64,000 nucleotides of DNA from assembly GCA_024276015.1 (NCBI GenBank), contig JAJRXZ010000033.1, positions 1-64,000 of the forward strand, read 5' to 3'. This DNA is from Spirochaetota bacterium. GTDB taxonomy: Bacteria > Spirochaetota > UBA4802 > UBA5550. Shown here one piece after another: positions 47,615 through 56,888 of this stretch; within the stretch, counting starts at the first letter, position 1; every line of letters begins with the position of its first letter. The position numbers and the translations under genes are program-made. Below the pieces are notes generated by a model, which did not search any database, had not been told where the DNA came from, and saw nothing but the letters and a program-made list of their open reading frames with translations.

Positions 47615-50600
47615 TTAATTTTCTATTCTGAGTATCTCCTTTTTTAAATAGCATTTTTCTGCGAAAGCGGCAATTTCGGCCTCAAGGTTCGGCAATTCCG
47701 AATCGCCGAAAACCGCATCCATAAAAGGCACGATCCTTTCATTTATCGATCTTGCGGCACTTCTGTGCTTCTCAGTGAGAGATTGGATCTGAGACGTTGC
47801 GGCAGTTTCATGCATACATCCAAAGGGCCCCACATGATAAATTCCGCTTATGTCGTGAATGAGACCCTTAGTAAACATATAGGCTTCGCCTATTGAAAGG
47901 GGCGACTCGCCTGTTACAAGTTTATCGTAAACAAGTTCTCTCTGTGCGAATTCAAGAATATCTTCCGTATCGTGAGGTTTTCTTCCGGTGAGAAGTTTTT
48001 TAAAAGGAGCATACAGCTTTTCACCTGTTTTTTTCATATATGCCCTCTTTAAGGCAGATCGAAAAAGGCTTTGCCACTCCTTTTCTCTTCTGTAAAGCTT
48101 AATGGATTTTTTATTTGTATATTCGATCCACTGACTCAGAGAAGCAAGTTTTACTTCCAGACCGTATTTTTCCAGGAGCTTGATTGAATACTGGTTTGCT
48201 TCCGGGTGGGATCTTACGAATATCTCTCCATTCATGGCCACAATCGGTTTTCTTTCCAGAGAAGTATCAATTACTTCACTGAAGAGTTCTGCCGAGTGTT
48301 CCATAAACCTGACCAGCTCTTTTGTGTCCGATCCTTTCTCAACTATGTTGATCAGTTCCTTTGCAAGTCTTTTGTAGAGGCTGTCTGCACTTCCCCCGAC
48401 CTTTTCATAGGGTCTTGTTCTTAACAGGGCGTCTTCCAGCAAATCGTTGCAGTATGTGCCTTTGAAATATATCTTGATCAGTCTGGATCTGCTCTCCTTA
48501 TCAATGGGAATATTTGAATAATCGTCGTCGCTGTCAGGATTGACAATGCTGACATTTTCAAATCCATATTCCTGAAAGAATTTTCTCAGCAATACATGAT
48601 ATTGACCGAACCTGCAGGGGCCTTTGGCCATGGGCTGAAAAACCGAGGCTCTTTCATTGGGATCAACTCCTTTTTCCTTCATTTCATAAAGCCACGCCAT
48701 ACAGTCGCCCACCTGAAAAGCAAAGGGGCTGCATGAATTTGTGGATATAAGTTTCTTTGCAATTTTAACGGCTCGTTCTGTCCTTGTTGGGATCACCTCG
48801 GATTCAAATCCAAGAGCCCTGAAGGATGCGGATATTACATGAGAATTCTCTCCCATATAGGGCAGACCGAGAATTCTCTTTTTCAGTCTTACGGCAGGCA
48901 CTTTTCTCCTGAAATCCTCTATAGATAGCTTTTTCTGCCGATATTTCGTAACCACTTCGTAATTGGCCTCTGTTCTTGTACCGAACTGAGCATTGCTGGA
49001 ATGCCCGTCGGTCTGAAGTACAAGGAACGGTTTTTCTGCCAGGTTCATAATATATTCCTCGTGATAATGGAGCATCGAATCGGTCCCGCAGTTAAAGTTT
49101 GTTTCTCTTACGGGAAAAATCAACGGATCCATTGCAGCCATTAACGTATAATTAATAATTCTGTATCCCTGGTACCAATACATATTTTCGGCTATATCGC
49201 TCAGATCATATGCCGGGTCACTGATAAAGAAAGAAGGAATAAAGTGAAGGCCTTTTAAAGCAAAAAGCTCATGTATCTTGGAACTGGCTTTATCATCGAA
49301 GATCGTATATCCCCTTCCGAGAGCAATAAATATCTTCTCATTCTTTTTTTTCAGACCCGAAATAATTTTTTCACCTGTTTGATAAATCTCATCAAGAAAT
49401 TTTCTCTCGGCATCTTCCGCTTTTTCAATAGCATTTCTGACATCATTGATGCTGAATCTGTTTCCATAAACTCTCTTCAGGTCATTGAAAATTGTCTTAT
49501 CAATAGGATTTGCGCTGTCCTTAAAATGAATAACAGGCAGAAGCACGCTGCCGTTATCAATATGCAAAGCATCCTTTGAAAGAAAACCGTCGCTGGCAAC
49601 ATAGGGACAGAATCTCTTATTCCCCGTACCTATAAGGTTTACGAGAAGGATTTTGTCCAATCCCCGGCGCATATGATCCCTCAAATATGCAGCATGCCCA
49701 TGAGCAAGTTTAACCGGATAGCAGGTTTCGGAATGCGAGTAATTTATTCCGGCATCAACAATATGATCGTTGGATTCCGGAGAAACAGAAATATCAAAAC
49801 CCAGGCTGTTATAAAGCGCGGTATAGAAAACACCCTTTTCATTAAGAAAGGAAAGACTCCTTGGAATAAGTATCCTCTCTCTTTCAGAAGGGGTATCAAT
49901 ATCTATGGAATATTTTTTTATATGTCTGTTCAGGATCTTCCTGTAATGCTCAATATAGTTAGGCGCTTTTCCTGCAGAAAGACCTGTATTCCCTTTGGGG
50001 CAGGCGCCTCCCGAATAGACTATATCCTCCGATACATTAAAGATCTGAAGGCGGCAGTCTTTAATTCCGCAGGAATCGGAAATAACCTTGCTGCAATTTA
50101 GCGTACTCTTTTTAAATCCTGCATCGGCAATATCCAGTCCTCTGAACTTGCACCGGTAATCAATACCGGCTTGCCTGAACCTCTTCATTTCGCTTGAAAG
50201 CAAAATGGCCGCTCCCAAGGCACCGAAAAGCTGCCTGTGAGGGAAGGCATGTATTTCCATTCCCGTAAGAAGAGCCAGCGCAGCAAGGCACGATTCACCC
50301 TTAAAGGGGCCCCCCTGAGCCGATGCAAAATTTCCAAATTTTTCATTGCCAATGAATTTATTAACATAGCCTCCCATAAATCCGTATACTATGGCAGCGG
50401 CAATTTCATTTTTGGGCAAACCAAGGGCAATTAATTTCGCAATGCCTGCTTCTGTGAAAACCCCGCATGTATCGTCCACCACGGGCACAGTCTCTGCGCT
50501 GAGAGCATACTCATGAAATGTCGATTCAATATCGAGCCCTACCATTTCCACCATATTCTGCATGGTCTGACCTGTTCCTGCCATGCAGCTCAAGTTCATT

Positions 50601-52054
50601 TTAGACTTTCTTACAGTGCCGTCTCTGTTAAAAAGAGTAAATTTAGCGTCCTGTCCGCCCAGCTCGAAAATTGTATCCACATGGGGATTAAAATGCTTTA
50701 CCCCTGCTGCATGGCAGGTTATCTCATCCTTTACAATATCGGAAGATATAAGATGGGGGGCTTTTTTTGTATCAGTAAATAATTTATGATAGAAAGCACC
50801 GGAGGACCCTGTATAAGCCATACCTCTTATCTTAATATTATTTCCAAGATGTTCTTTTATCTGCCTGAATATCTCAAGTGCTGCTTCGAGAGGTTTGCCG
50901 TTTGTATAGAGGCATATTTCCGCTGCTATATCAACCGTTTCGGCATCGGCAACAACAGCTTTTGTGGTCGTAGATCCGCCGTCCATGCCGATGAGCACAT
51001 CCTTCTCTTCAAGATCGGAATTATATATGATCAGGTCATCCTTTTTAAACAAAGGTTTTTTATCGTTATATGATTTTATTTTTGCAAGGCTTGATTTAAG
51101 CGAAGGGGCTCTTTTGATCTTATCTCTCTCGGACTGTGCTATCTTCTCCAGCTTCTCCGGCATAAATTTTTTTTCACTTTTGCAGGATTTAACAACGGCG
51201 CCTGCAGCTCCGATCTTTTCAAAATGCTCAGGCACCTCGATTGTCAGACCCAGCTCATTTTCAAGCATCTCAATTAAGCGTCTGTTTCTGAAAACACCGC
51301 CGGTTGCCAGGGCCTTTTTTTCGGGATTAAACTTCCTGGTCTTTAAAACATCGGAAATATAATTTTTAACGATCCTTTCATACATTCCCTTTAAAATATC
51401 CGCTATATCTTCCCCTCTGTTCTGGAGATGGATCATATCCGATTGTATAACAACACCGCACCTTCCGCCGACGCTGATATTTTTGCCCGACCCTGAAAGT
51501 TCTTCCTCTGCCCTGCGGAAAGTTTTTTTCAGCCTCTCCTGCAGCAATAGGCGGTTCTTTTTCCTGTCGCTTCCTATTTTAACAGGAAACTCATTTTCAA
51601 AAAATCTTCTGCACTGTTTAGTTATGAGGATACCGCTGCCTCCGCCGCATTTTGTACCCGTACCATGATCCGGAGTAAAGGACATATACCTATTGCCGGT
51701 TAAAATATTTTCCATCTCAAAAAAATAGGAATCCTTTGCTCCTATATGAAATATATATCCGGCATAAGGTGCAAGGAGTCCTGCACCAGCCGGTATTGCT
51801 ATGGTATCATGAAGGAAAGGCATCCCCAATCTGCCTGCAATGAATTCTCCCGCGCTTCCCGTAAAGGCTGTTAAAGCAATATTGTCATAGCCATATTTAT
51901 CAATGATCTCAATATATGCATCTCCGAGAGCTTCCACCGGGTTGCCGAAGTGCATTAAAGAGTCCGGCGTAAAAATAATTTCATTTCTGCGGTTCATTAC
52001 AACTAGATGAACCGAATCCGTACCGATATCAAATCCGACGAAATATTTTTTCAT
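47615..52054 (-). CDS. Giant BadF/HgdC-type CoA-dehydratase activator with DUF2229 domain
   Basis: The product has 1479 residues. Two ASKHA ATPase domains come first. The first (about 1-300) is divergent, with Gly-Thr-Lys-Cys-Gly-Gly-Gly-Ser-Gly. The second (about 350-640) is canonical, with Gly-Gly-Ser-Thr-Thr-Thr-Lys, Cys-Met-Ala-Gly-Thr-Gly and Cys-Gly-Val-Phe-Thr-Glu, the Cys residues that hold the bridging [4Fe-4S] cluster. A DUF2229 domain (about 735-970, with Ile-Pro-Arg-Ser-Leu) and a C-terminal HgdB-like region follow. Activators of this family transfer low-potential electrons to 2-hydroxyacyl-CoA dehydratases or benzoyl-CoA reductases. The role of the giant fusions is not established. 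Confidence 0.92.
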   Translation of the reverse strand: MKKYFVGFDIGTDSVHLVVMNRRNEIIFTPDSLMHFGNPVEALGDAYIEIIDKYGYDNIALTAFTGSAGEFIAGRLGMPFLHDTIAIPAGAGLLAPYAGYIFHIGAKDSYFFEMENILTGNRYMSFTPDHGTGTKCGGGSGILITKQCRRFFENEFPVKIGSDRKKNRLLLQERLKKTFRRAEEELSGSGKNISVGGRCGVVIQSDMIHLQNRGEDIADILKGMYERIVKNYISDVLKTRKFNPEKKALATGGVFRNRRLIEMLENELGLTIEVPEHFEKIGAAGAVVKSCKSEKKFMPEKLEKIAQSERDKIKRAPSLKSSLAKIKSYNDKKPLFKKDDLIIYNSDLEEKDVLIGMDGGSTTTKAVVADAETVDIAAEICLYTNGKPLEAALEIFRQIKEHLGNNIKIRGMAYTGSSGAFYHKLFTDTKKAPHLISSDIVKDEITCHAAGVKHFNPHVDTIFELGGQDAKFTLFNRDGTVRKSKMNLSCMAGTGQTMQNMVEMVGLDIESTFHEYALSAETVPVVDDTCGVFTEAGIAKLIALGLPKNEIAAAIVYGFMGGYVNKFIGNEKFGNFASAQGGPFKGESCLAALALLTGMEIHAFPHRQLFGALGAAILLSSEMKRFRQAGIDYRCKFRGLDIADAGFKKSTLNCSKVISDSCGIKDCRLQIFNVSEDIVYSGGACPKGNTGLSAGKAPNYIEHYRKILNRHIKKYSIDIDTPSERERILIPRSLSFLNEKGVFYTALYNSLGFDISVSPESNDHIVDAGINYSHSETCYPVKLAHGHAAYLRDHMRRGLDKILLVNLIGTGNKRFCPYVASDGFLSKDALHIDNGSVLLPVIHFKDSANPIDKTIFNDLKRVYGNRFSINDVRNAIEKAEDAERKFLDEIYQTGEKIISGLKKKNEKIFIALGRGYTIFDDKASSKIHELFALKGLHFIPSFFISDPAYDLSDIAENMYWYQGYRIINYTLMAAMDPLIFPVRETNFNCGTDSMLHYHEEYIMNLAEKPFLVLQTDGHSSNAQFGTRTEANYEVVTKYRQKKLSIEDFRRKVPAVRLKKRILGLPYMGENSHVISASFRALGFESEVIPTRTERAVKIAKKLISTNSCSPFAFQVGDCMAWLYEMKEKGVDPNERASVFQPMAKGPCRFGQYHVLLRKFFQEYGFENVSIVNPDSDDDYSNIPIDKESRSRLIKIYFKGTYCNDLLEDALLRTRPYEKVGGSADSLYKRLAKELINIVEKGSDTKELVRFMEHSAELFSEVIDTSLERKPIVAMNGEIFVRSHPEANQYSIKLLEKYGLEVKLASLSQWIEYTNKKSIKLYRREKEWQSLFRSALKRAYMKKTGEKLYAPFKKLLTGRKPHDTEDILEFAQRELVYDKLVTGESPLSIGEAYMFTKGLIHDISGIYHVGPFGCMHETAATSQIQSLTEKHRSAARSINERIVPFMDAVFGDSELPNLEAEIAAFAEKCYLKKEILRIEN

Positions 52055-52364
52055 TTAACCTTTCCGTTTCATAGTGTTTTACGATTCTTATAAATAACTG
52101 CCGGTTGAATCAAAATATAACCGCTTATATTAAGTATGTCATTCTTTAATTCAGGGAATTAATAATTTTATGATCCTCAACAGCTGCTCAATTGACAAGT
52201 ATTTATTTTCATAAGTACGGGTCAAATTAAATTATCAATTTGAATATATTTTCATGAAATGCCGATCATGTATTCTGATTAGTTATAGTTCTGTTGTTTT
52301 GTTACACTTTATTCTTTTCTTTGAATATTATAAATTCAATACAGGGACAATTTTAAATATGAGC

Positions 52365-52413
52365 TCACAGGTATATTTATTCACATTTCAGATGTAAATA
52401 AATATACCTATGA
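52365..52413. repeat. Long near-perfect hairpin in the 52.1-52.5 kb gap
   Basis: AGGTATATTTATT (52369-52381) and AATAAATATACCT (52397-52409) are exact 13-base inverted arms. An inner ACAT/ATGT stem and a five-base loop complete a hairpin interrupted by one mismatch. No T run follows on either strand, so it is not a typical terminator; it may be an operator, an RNA processing hairpin or part of a small RNA. The rest of the 444-base gap (52055-52498) shows only AT-rich sequence. Confidence 0.5.
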
Positions 52414-52498
52414 ATTAAAAGAAAATTATCAGCGCCTTGTAACACAAGTGTAACTTCTGGAGTAAATAATGGAAGAAAAACCGATTACTGAGATTGCA

Positions 52499-52864
52499 TT
52501 AGTGACAGCCATGATGTTGGCAGGAACGGTCAACAGTTAACTCCGACAAATTCCCCTCTTCAAATCTTTTGACAGCTTCCTCTACAGTTTCACCTTCCAG
52601 AGTGTATACTTTTATTCCTTCCATATTTAATTTTCTCAAAGCTCTCCTCCCCATACCGCTGGTTAACACTATGTCAACTTTATGATCTTCAATGGAAGAG
52701 AGCGGCTGACAAGCACCGTGGCTATGGTGTACATTTCTATTCTGAACCGTTTTAACAGTTTTCAAATCACTGTTGTAAATTGTAAAAAAACCTGCACTCC
52801 CGAAATGGTTATGAACCTTTTCTTTTAAGCCTCTATCCCCCATAGTTGGCAAACAAATAATCAT
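52499..52864 (-). CDS. Dinitrogenase iron-molybdenum cofactor family protein (NifX/NifB C-terminal-like)
   Basis: This small protein (121 residues) has the ribonuclease-H-like fold of the NifX/NafY/VnfX family, which binds iron-sulfur or molybdenum cofactor precursors. It shows Leu-Pro-Thr, His-Phe-Gly-Ser-Ala near the N-terminus and Val-Leu-Thr-Ser-Gly-Met-Gly-Arg-Arg-Ala in the middle. It ends in Cys-Gln-His-His-Gly-Cys-His, a possible metal site. No nitrogenase genes are present. Stand-alone members in anaerobes often sit with DUF134 genes, as here, and their role is not settled. Confidence 0.9.
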   Translation of the reverse strand: MIICLPTMGDRGLKEKVHNHFGSAGFFTIYNSDLKTVKTVQNRNVHHSHGACQPLSSIEDHKVDIVLTSGMGRRALRKLNMEGIKVYTLEGETVEEAVKRFEEGNLSELTVDRSCQHHGCH

Positions 52865-52876
52865 AATTCGTCTCCT

Positions 52877-53170
52877 TTAATTGTTAATTTTAATGCTCTT
52901 AACATTTATTATTGCGTCAATAATTTTAAATCTGCCTGACTGCAGCAGCCTCTGGACAGTCCCCCTGGAAATTCCCATTGAAAGGGCTGCTTCAATCTGG
53001 GATTTCCCCTCATAATCGCAGAGTCTCACTGCTTCAAGTTCGTCATATTGGACCTCTGACGCTTCCAGTTCATAAAGCCGCACTCCCTGCGGCTTGAAAA
53101 TTCTCCCTTTGTCCAGTCTCCGGCAGCAGCGTTCTTTTTTGTTTCTGCCTCTTCTTCTTTCTTTGTGCAT
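52877..53170 (-). CDS. DUF134-family DNA-binding protein
   Basis: The product has 97 residues from ATG 53170; a GTG two codons earlier is also possible. A basic N-terminus with Phe-Lys-Pro-Gln-Gly-Val leads to a helix-turn-helix (about 45-80) that reads Glu-Ala-Val-Arg-Leu-Cys-Asp and Gly-Ile-Ser-Arg-Gly-Thr-Val-Gln-Arg-Leu-Leu. This matches DUF134 proteins, which resemble sigma-factor region 4. Twelve bases separate it from the NifX-like gene, so it likely regulates that gene or itself. The target is unknown. Confidence 0.9.
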   Translation of the reverse strand: MHKERRRGRNKKERCCRRLDKGRIFKPQGVRLYELEASEVQYDELEAVRLCDYEGKSQIEAALSMGISRGTVQRLLQSGRFKIIDAIINVKSIKINN

Positions 53171-53352
53171 ATGCACAATATACAGAAGGAAACGATTCCT
53201 GTCAACATTTTTTTGATCTTTCTGAATAAGCTATTTTGACCTGATCGGCACGCTGGACAGCGCCTTCTTTGCTTTCCGCGAAGAAAAGGCATCATCTGAA
53301 AAAGCGCTAAAAAGATTGCAAAAAAGGCTGTCAAAGAGGGATTTTTATTATT

Positions 53353-53425
53353 CACGCCCGGGAGGATTCGAACCTCCAACGCACGGATTCGAAGTCCGAC
53401 GCTCTATCCGTTGAGCTACGGGCGC
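53353..53425 (-). tRNA. tRNA-Arg (anticodon TCG)
   Basis: The 73-base gene folds as a cloverleaf. It has acceptor stem GCGCCCG/CGGGCGT (one G-U pair at the end), D-arm GCTC/GAGC, anticodon stem TCGGA/TCCGT with one mismatch around loop CTTCGAA (anticodon TCG, reading CGA and relatives), and T-arm GGAGG TTCGAAT CCTCC. CCA is not encoded. The discriminator is G. Confidence 0.93.
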
Positions 53426-53644
53426 ATATCTTAACACTGACATAATCTCTCATTTTCTATATAAGTCAATAAAAATAACCGGATAATAGACTGAAAATGC
53501 ATATTTACCGATTATTTTATTAAACAAAAGATCCTTGCTGATCGGAAAACAGCCCTTGATGCAATACGATCCCTAAAGATGATCTGATACGGGAGGATTT
53601 TCTGATAAAAAAGCTGAATTAATGATTTTTTTTATTATGTCACC

Positions 53645-53700
53645 TTGACTTTATAAGCATGAATAAATAATTTTGTATCAGATATAACGTCAAAGGAGGT
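53645..53700 (+). promoter_or_regulatory. Promoter and ribosome-binding site of a small membrane-peptide gene
   Basis: TTGACT (53645-53650), a 17-base spacer and TAATTT (53668-53673) form a housekeeping-type promoter. A near-perfect AAAGGAGGT (53692-53700) lies six bases before the ATG of the following 37-residue frame. This is an unusually strong translation signal. Confidence 0.65.
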
Positions 53701-53706
53701 AAACAG

Positions 53707-53820
53707 ATGGAGACGCATTTAATTTTTCTTCTCATTGCAATTATTATAATTGCAGGTCTTATAGGATACAGCGTTAAATTAAATAAAAAACAGGAAGACG
53801 ACATACTAAGCCGCCTATGA
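53707..53820 (+). CDS. 37-residue single-pass membrane peptide
   Basis: The frame starts at ATG 53707 and ends at TGA 53818-53820. The N-terminal Met-Glu-Thr-His is followed by about 18 hydrophobic residues rich in Ile, Leu and Ala. A Tyr-Ser-Val-Lys boundary then leads to a charged tail (Lys-Lys-Gln-Glu-Asp-Asp). The predicted topology is one membrane helix. A near-consensus promoter and a perfect AAAGGAGGT site sit directly upstream, which supports real expression. It precedes the AOR gene by 333 bases. I do not recognise the family. Confidence 0.7.
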   Translation: METHLIFLLIAIIIIAGLIGYSVKLNKKQEDDILSRL

Positions 53821-54153
53821 AAACTTCATCCACAGCTGCAAGATACATCAAACACTTCGCATAAAAGAAGATCAATATTCTTTCTGCTGACAGATTTATC
53901 AACCAAAACATCACTACATTTAATATTAAATCCAATATAAACTGTCATGAAATCTGAATGTTTGATAACATTTTGTCAACTATATTCAATCAGGCAATTT
54001 CAATAAATCCATTATCCAAAGAAGTTGTAATAATAAAATTCAACAGTATATTTGTTTCAAAAATGATAAAAAAACAGTTAATCCTTGACAGAGAATTATT
54101 ATTGCCCTAAAATCATGTTGCTGATAATATTATATAATATAAGGGAGGGAATT
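53821..54153. other. Gene-free interval before AOR
   Basis: This 333-base interval is AT-rich. I see no protein frame, hairpin with a T run or tRNA in it. It presumably holds the AOR promoter. A GGGAGGGA ribosome-binding site appears at its end, just before the AOR start. Confidence 0.5.
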
Positions 54154-55890
54154 ATGGATACAATTTTAAGAATTAACATGAGCGGAAAAAACGGCCCCGA
54201 AATCAAAAAGGAGTCAATGGGAGATTATGCAGGATTAGGAGGAAGAGGATTAACCTCAATGATCATTGCCAGAGAAGTTCCTCCTACATGCCATCCGCTC
54301 GGAGAAGACAACAAACTTGTTATTGCGCCCGGAATGCTCAGCGGCAGCGCAGCTGCAATTTCAGGCAGAATGTCCGTAGGATGCAAAAGCCCTCTCACCG
54401 GAGGCATTAAAGAATCGAATTCCGGAGGGCAGCCGGCCCAGGTACTTGCCAGACTGGGATATGCGGCTATTGTGCTGGAAGGCCGGCCCGAAAATGACGA
54501 TCTCTACAAAATTTTCATTAATAAGGACGGCGTAAAAATTGAAGCGGATAACAGCCTCAAAATGCTCCCCAATTATGACCTTGTTGAAAAGATGAAAAAT
54601 GAGCATGGGGATAAAATATGCTGCATTTCAATCGGCCCGGCCGGCGAAATGAAAATGAGCGCGGCATCCATAGCTTTCACAGACATGGAGCTGAGGCCGT
54701 CGCGTCACGCGGGCCGGGGAGGCATAGGAGCGGTTATGGGCTCAAAACATGTTAAGGCAATTGTTCTTGACGATACCGGTATGAGCACAAGAGAACCGAA
54801 AGAACCGGAAAAATTTAAGGAAGCAAATAAACTTTTCACAGAAGGATTAAAGAAACACCCGGTTACCGGGGAAGGCCTGCCGGCTTATGGAACAAATGTA
54901 CTTGCCAATATCATCAACGAAGCAGGCGCCTATCCTACAAATAACTTTCAGAAGGGACAGTTCGAAGGAACATCTAAGATCAGCGGTGAAACTTTAGCCG
55001 AACTTGAAACAGAGAGAGGCGGAATGGCAACACACGGCTGCCACCGAGGCTGCGTTATCAGATGCTCCGGAATTTTTCATGACAAAGACGGAAAATTTCT
55101 GACAAAACAACCGGAATATGAGACTGTCTGGGCGCACGGAGCAAACTGCGGAATTGACGATCTCGACTCAATTGCAATGATGGATTTTATGGACGATAAC
55201 TACGGACTCGACACAATTGAAATGGGAGCAACAATTGCAGTTGCTATGGAAGCCGGTCTTGCCGAATTCGGAGACGCCGAAGCCGCAATAAAACTGCTTA
55301 AGGAAGTAGGAGAAGGGACTCCCCTTGGCCGCATACTGGGAAACGGCGCTGCAATTACCGCAAGAGCCTACGGGATTGAAAGAGCCCCTGTTGTTAAAGG
55401 GCAGGCAATGCCGGCTTATGATCCACGCGCGGTACAGGGTATTGGCGTAACATATGCAACTTCTACAATGGGAGCGGATCATACTTCCGGATATGCCATT
55501 GCGACAAATGTGCTCAAAGTGGGCGGTTATGTTGATCCTTTAAAAGAGGACGGACAGATAGACCTTTCGAGAAATCTGCAGATAGCAACCGCAGCTATTG
55601 ATTCAACCGGCATGTGCCTTTTCATTGCCTTTGCGATTCTGGATCAGCCTGAAACATTCCAGGCATTGATTGACCTCCTGAACAGTTTTTACGGCTTAAG
55701 TATGACAGCCGATGACGTTACCGAACTTGGTAAAAAAATACTTAAGGCAGAAAGGGAGTTTAACGCTAAAGCCGGATTTACATCAAAACATGACAGGCTG
55801 CCCGATTACTTTAAAAAAGAACCGGTGGCGCCTCATAATGTTACCTTTACCGTCAAGGACGAGGAACTGGATAAAGTCTTTAACTGGTAG
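54154..55890 (+). CDS. Aldehyde:ferredoxin oxidoreductase (tungsten or molybdenum enzyme)
   Basis: AOR-family enzymes oxidise aldehydes to carboxylic acids and reduce ferredoxin; some run in reverse. The product has 578 residues from ATG 54154 (GGGAGGGA upstream). The N-terminal domain has the Gly-Gly-Arg-Gly-Leu pterin-binding motif. The cluster ligands are in Cys-His-Arg-Gly-Cys-Val-Ile-Arg-Cys (about residue 295), with the distal Cys in Asp-Ser-Thr-Gly-Met-Cys (about 487). Both homologous domains are present. It is followed by MoaD-like proteins that could help supply the pterin cofactor. Substrate range cannot be read from sequence. Confidence 0.95.
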   Translation: MDTILRINMSGKNGPEIKKESMGDYAGLGGRGLTSMIIAREVPPTCHPLGEDNKLVIAPGMLSGSAAAISGRMSVGCKSPLTGGIKESNSGGQPAQVLARLGYAAIVLEGRPENDDLYKIFINKDGVKIEADNSLKMLPNYDLVEKMKNEHGDKICCISIGPAGEMKMSAASIAFTDMELRPSRHAGRGGIGAVMGSKHVKAIVLDDTGMSTREPKEPEKFKEANKLFTEGLKKHPVTGEGLPAYGTNVLANIINEAGAYPTNNFQKGQFEGTSKISGETLAELETERGGMATHGCHRGCVIRCSGIFHDKDGKFLTKQPEYETVWAHGANCGIDDLDSIAMMDFMDDNYGLDTIEMGATIAVAMEAGLAEFGDAEAAIKLLKEVGEGTPLGRILGNGAAITARAYGIERAPVVKGQAMPAYDPRAVQGIGVTYATSTMGADHTSGYAIATNVLKVGGYVDPLKEDGQIDLSRNLQIATAAIDSTGMCLFIAFAILDQPETFQALIDLLNSFYGLSMTADDVTELGKKILKAEREFNAKAGFTSKHDRLPDYFKKEPVAPHNVTFTVKDEELDKVFNW

Positions 55891-55915
55891 ATTTCTCTTG
55901 CAGGCAAATATTGAC

Positions 55916-55950
55916 AGAGCCGTCGATTCAAGGAATTGACGGCTCTTATA
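55916..55950 (+). terminator. Terminator-like hairpin after AOR
   Basis: AGAGCCGTCGATT and AATTGACGGCTCT form a 13-base stem with one G-U pair and a five-base loop, followed by TATA. The tail is weak, so partial read-through into the next genes is possible. Confidence 0.6.
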
Positions 55951-55986
55951 TGGAGAATAACTGCATACCTGTAGTTATGTAATTAA

Positions 55987-56568
55987 ATGGTATCGCTTAA
56001 ACTGACAATTAAAGCCGCTGGATTTCACAACATCAGCAGGATATTGCAGGAAGGCTTTTTTATATACGGCAGATGCGGGATCACCGTCAGAGAACTCCTA
56101 ACTGAAGAATGCAGACTGGACAATCAGATCATTAACACTAAAATAATGACTGTTTTTCTTAACTCCAAGCCTGTTGATAATATCGATAAAGCCCTGATTA
56201 AAAAAGAGACAGTACTGGCGCTCTCGGGAGCGTTGCCCGGCCTTCTGGGAGCCATTTTCAGAAAGGATAGTATATACTCATCTTTCAGAGGCCCCATATC
56301 CTACAAAAACGAACCGGAAAATTCCATTAAAGAGAAGAGCCGATGCAAAATAAAAATCAAACTCTTTAATGCACTTATTGATGAACTTGGAACTCATTTC
56401 CTGCAAATGGGTATCCTTATAGAATCGGAATCCTTCCTGAGCTTTATTAAAGGTCTTTACAGTTCATTCAGCCAAATATGCAGTTCAATTCTTTTAAATG
56501 ACGAAGAAACACACTTTGAAATTTTTTTAAAAAGGACTTTACTTTTGAAGAAAACTCGGTACATTTAA
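55987..56568 (+). CDS. AOR-associated protein of unknown function
   Basis: The product has 193 residues. The N-terminal half has alternating strands with Ile-Thr-Val-Arg-Glu-Leu-Leu and Thr-Val-Phe-Leu-Asn-Ser-Lys-Pro-Val, reminiscent of a ubiquitin-like beta-grasp fold. The stretch Leu-Ser-Gly-Ala-Leu-Pro-Gly-Leu-Leu-Gly-Ala-Ile follows. The second half is helical, with no signal peptide. Similar proteins occur beside AOR genes, but I cannot name a function. It may assist cofactor insertion or interact with the MoaD-like protein encoded 75 bases downstream. Confidence 0.65.
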   Translation: MVSLKLTIKAAGFHNISRILQEGFFIYGRCGITVRELLTEECRLDNQIINTKIMTVFLNSKPVDNIDKALIKKETVLALSGALPGLLGAIFRKDSIYSSFRGPISYKNEPENSIKEKSRCKIKIKLFNALIDELGTHFLQMGILIESESFLSFIKGLYSSFSQICSSILLNDEETHFEIFLKRTLLLKKTRYI

Positions 56569-56643
56569 TGGTAAATATTGATAATTGAAGCGGATTACTC
56601 CTCGGTGTAATTATTTCATATCAATTTATAAGGCAGCTTTGCC

Positions 56644-56868
56644 ATGGAAATTAAAATAAAGCTATTTGCAAGCCTGACAAAAAACCGTTTTATTGAAGAG
56701 ATACGCCGGTATGAAGAAGGAACAAACGTAAAAACAGTAATAGAAGATATTAATATTCCGGAAAATGAAGTCTTTATTATATTTGTGAATAACATTCATG
56801 CAGGAAAAGATTATCTTCTCAAAGACGGCGATACACTTGCCCTATTCCCTCCTTCCGGCGGAGGATAA
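56644..56868 (+). CDS. MoaD/ThiS-family ubiquitin-like sulfur carrier
   Basis: This is a 74-residue beta-grasp protein. It ends in Pro-Pro-Ser-Gly-Gly-Gly, giving the exposed diglycine needed for C-terminal thiocarboxylation. The final strand motif Asp-Gly-Asp-Thr-Leu-Ala-Leu-Phe-Pro-Pro is the MoaD signature. MoaD carries sulfur for the dithiolene of molybdopterin, the cofactor of AOR-type enzymes. Its position two genes after AOR supports that role. The activating enzyme (MoeB-type) is not in the window. Confidence 0.92.
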   Translation: MEIKIKLFASLTKNRFIEEIRRYEEGTNVKTVIEDINIPENEVFIIFVNNIHAGKDYLLKDGDTLALFPPSGGG

Positions 56869-56888
56869 TATTGCAAAAGCGTTCCCAT

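Noticed and set aside
52469-52540. Short plus-strand frame with a GGAG site
   Set aside because: Only 23 codons and mostly overlapping the C-terminus of the NifX-like gene on the other strand.
53026-53379. 117-codon minus-strand frame over DUF134 and tRNA-Arg
   Set aside because: It runs through a tRNA gene and overlaps a recognised protein in another frame.
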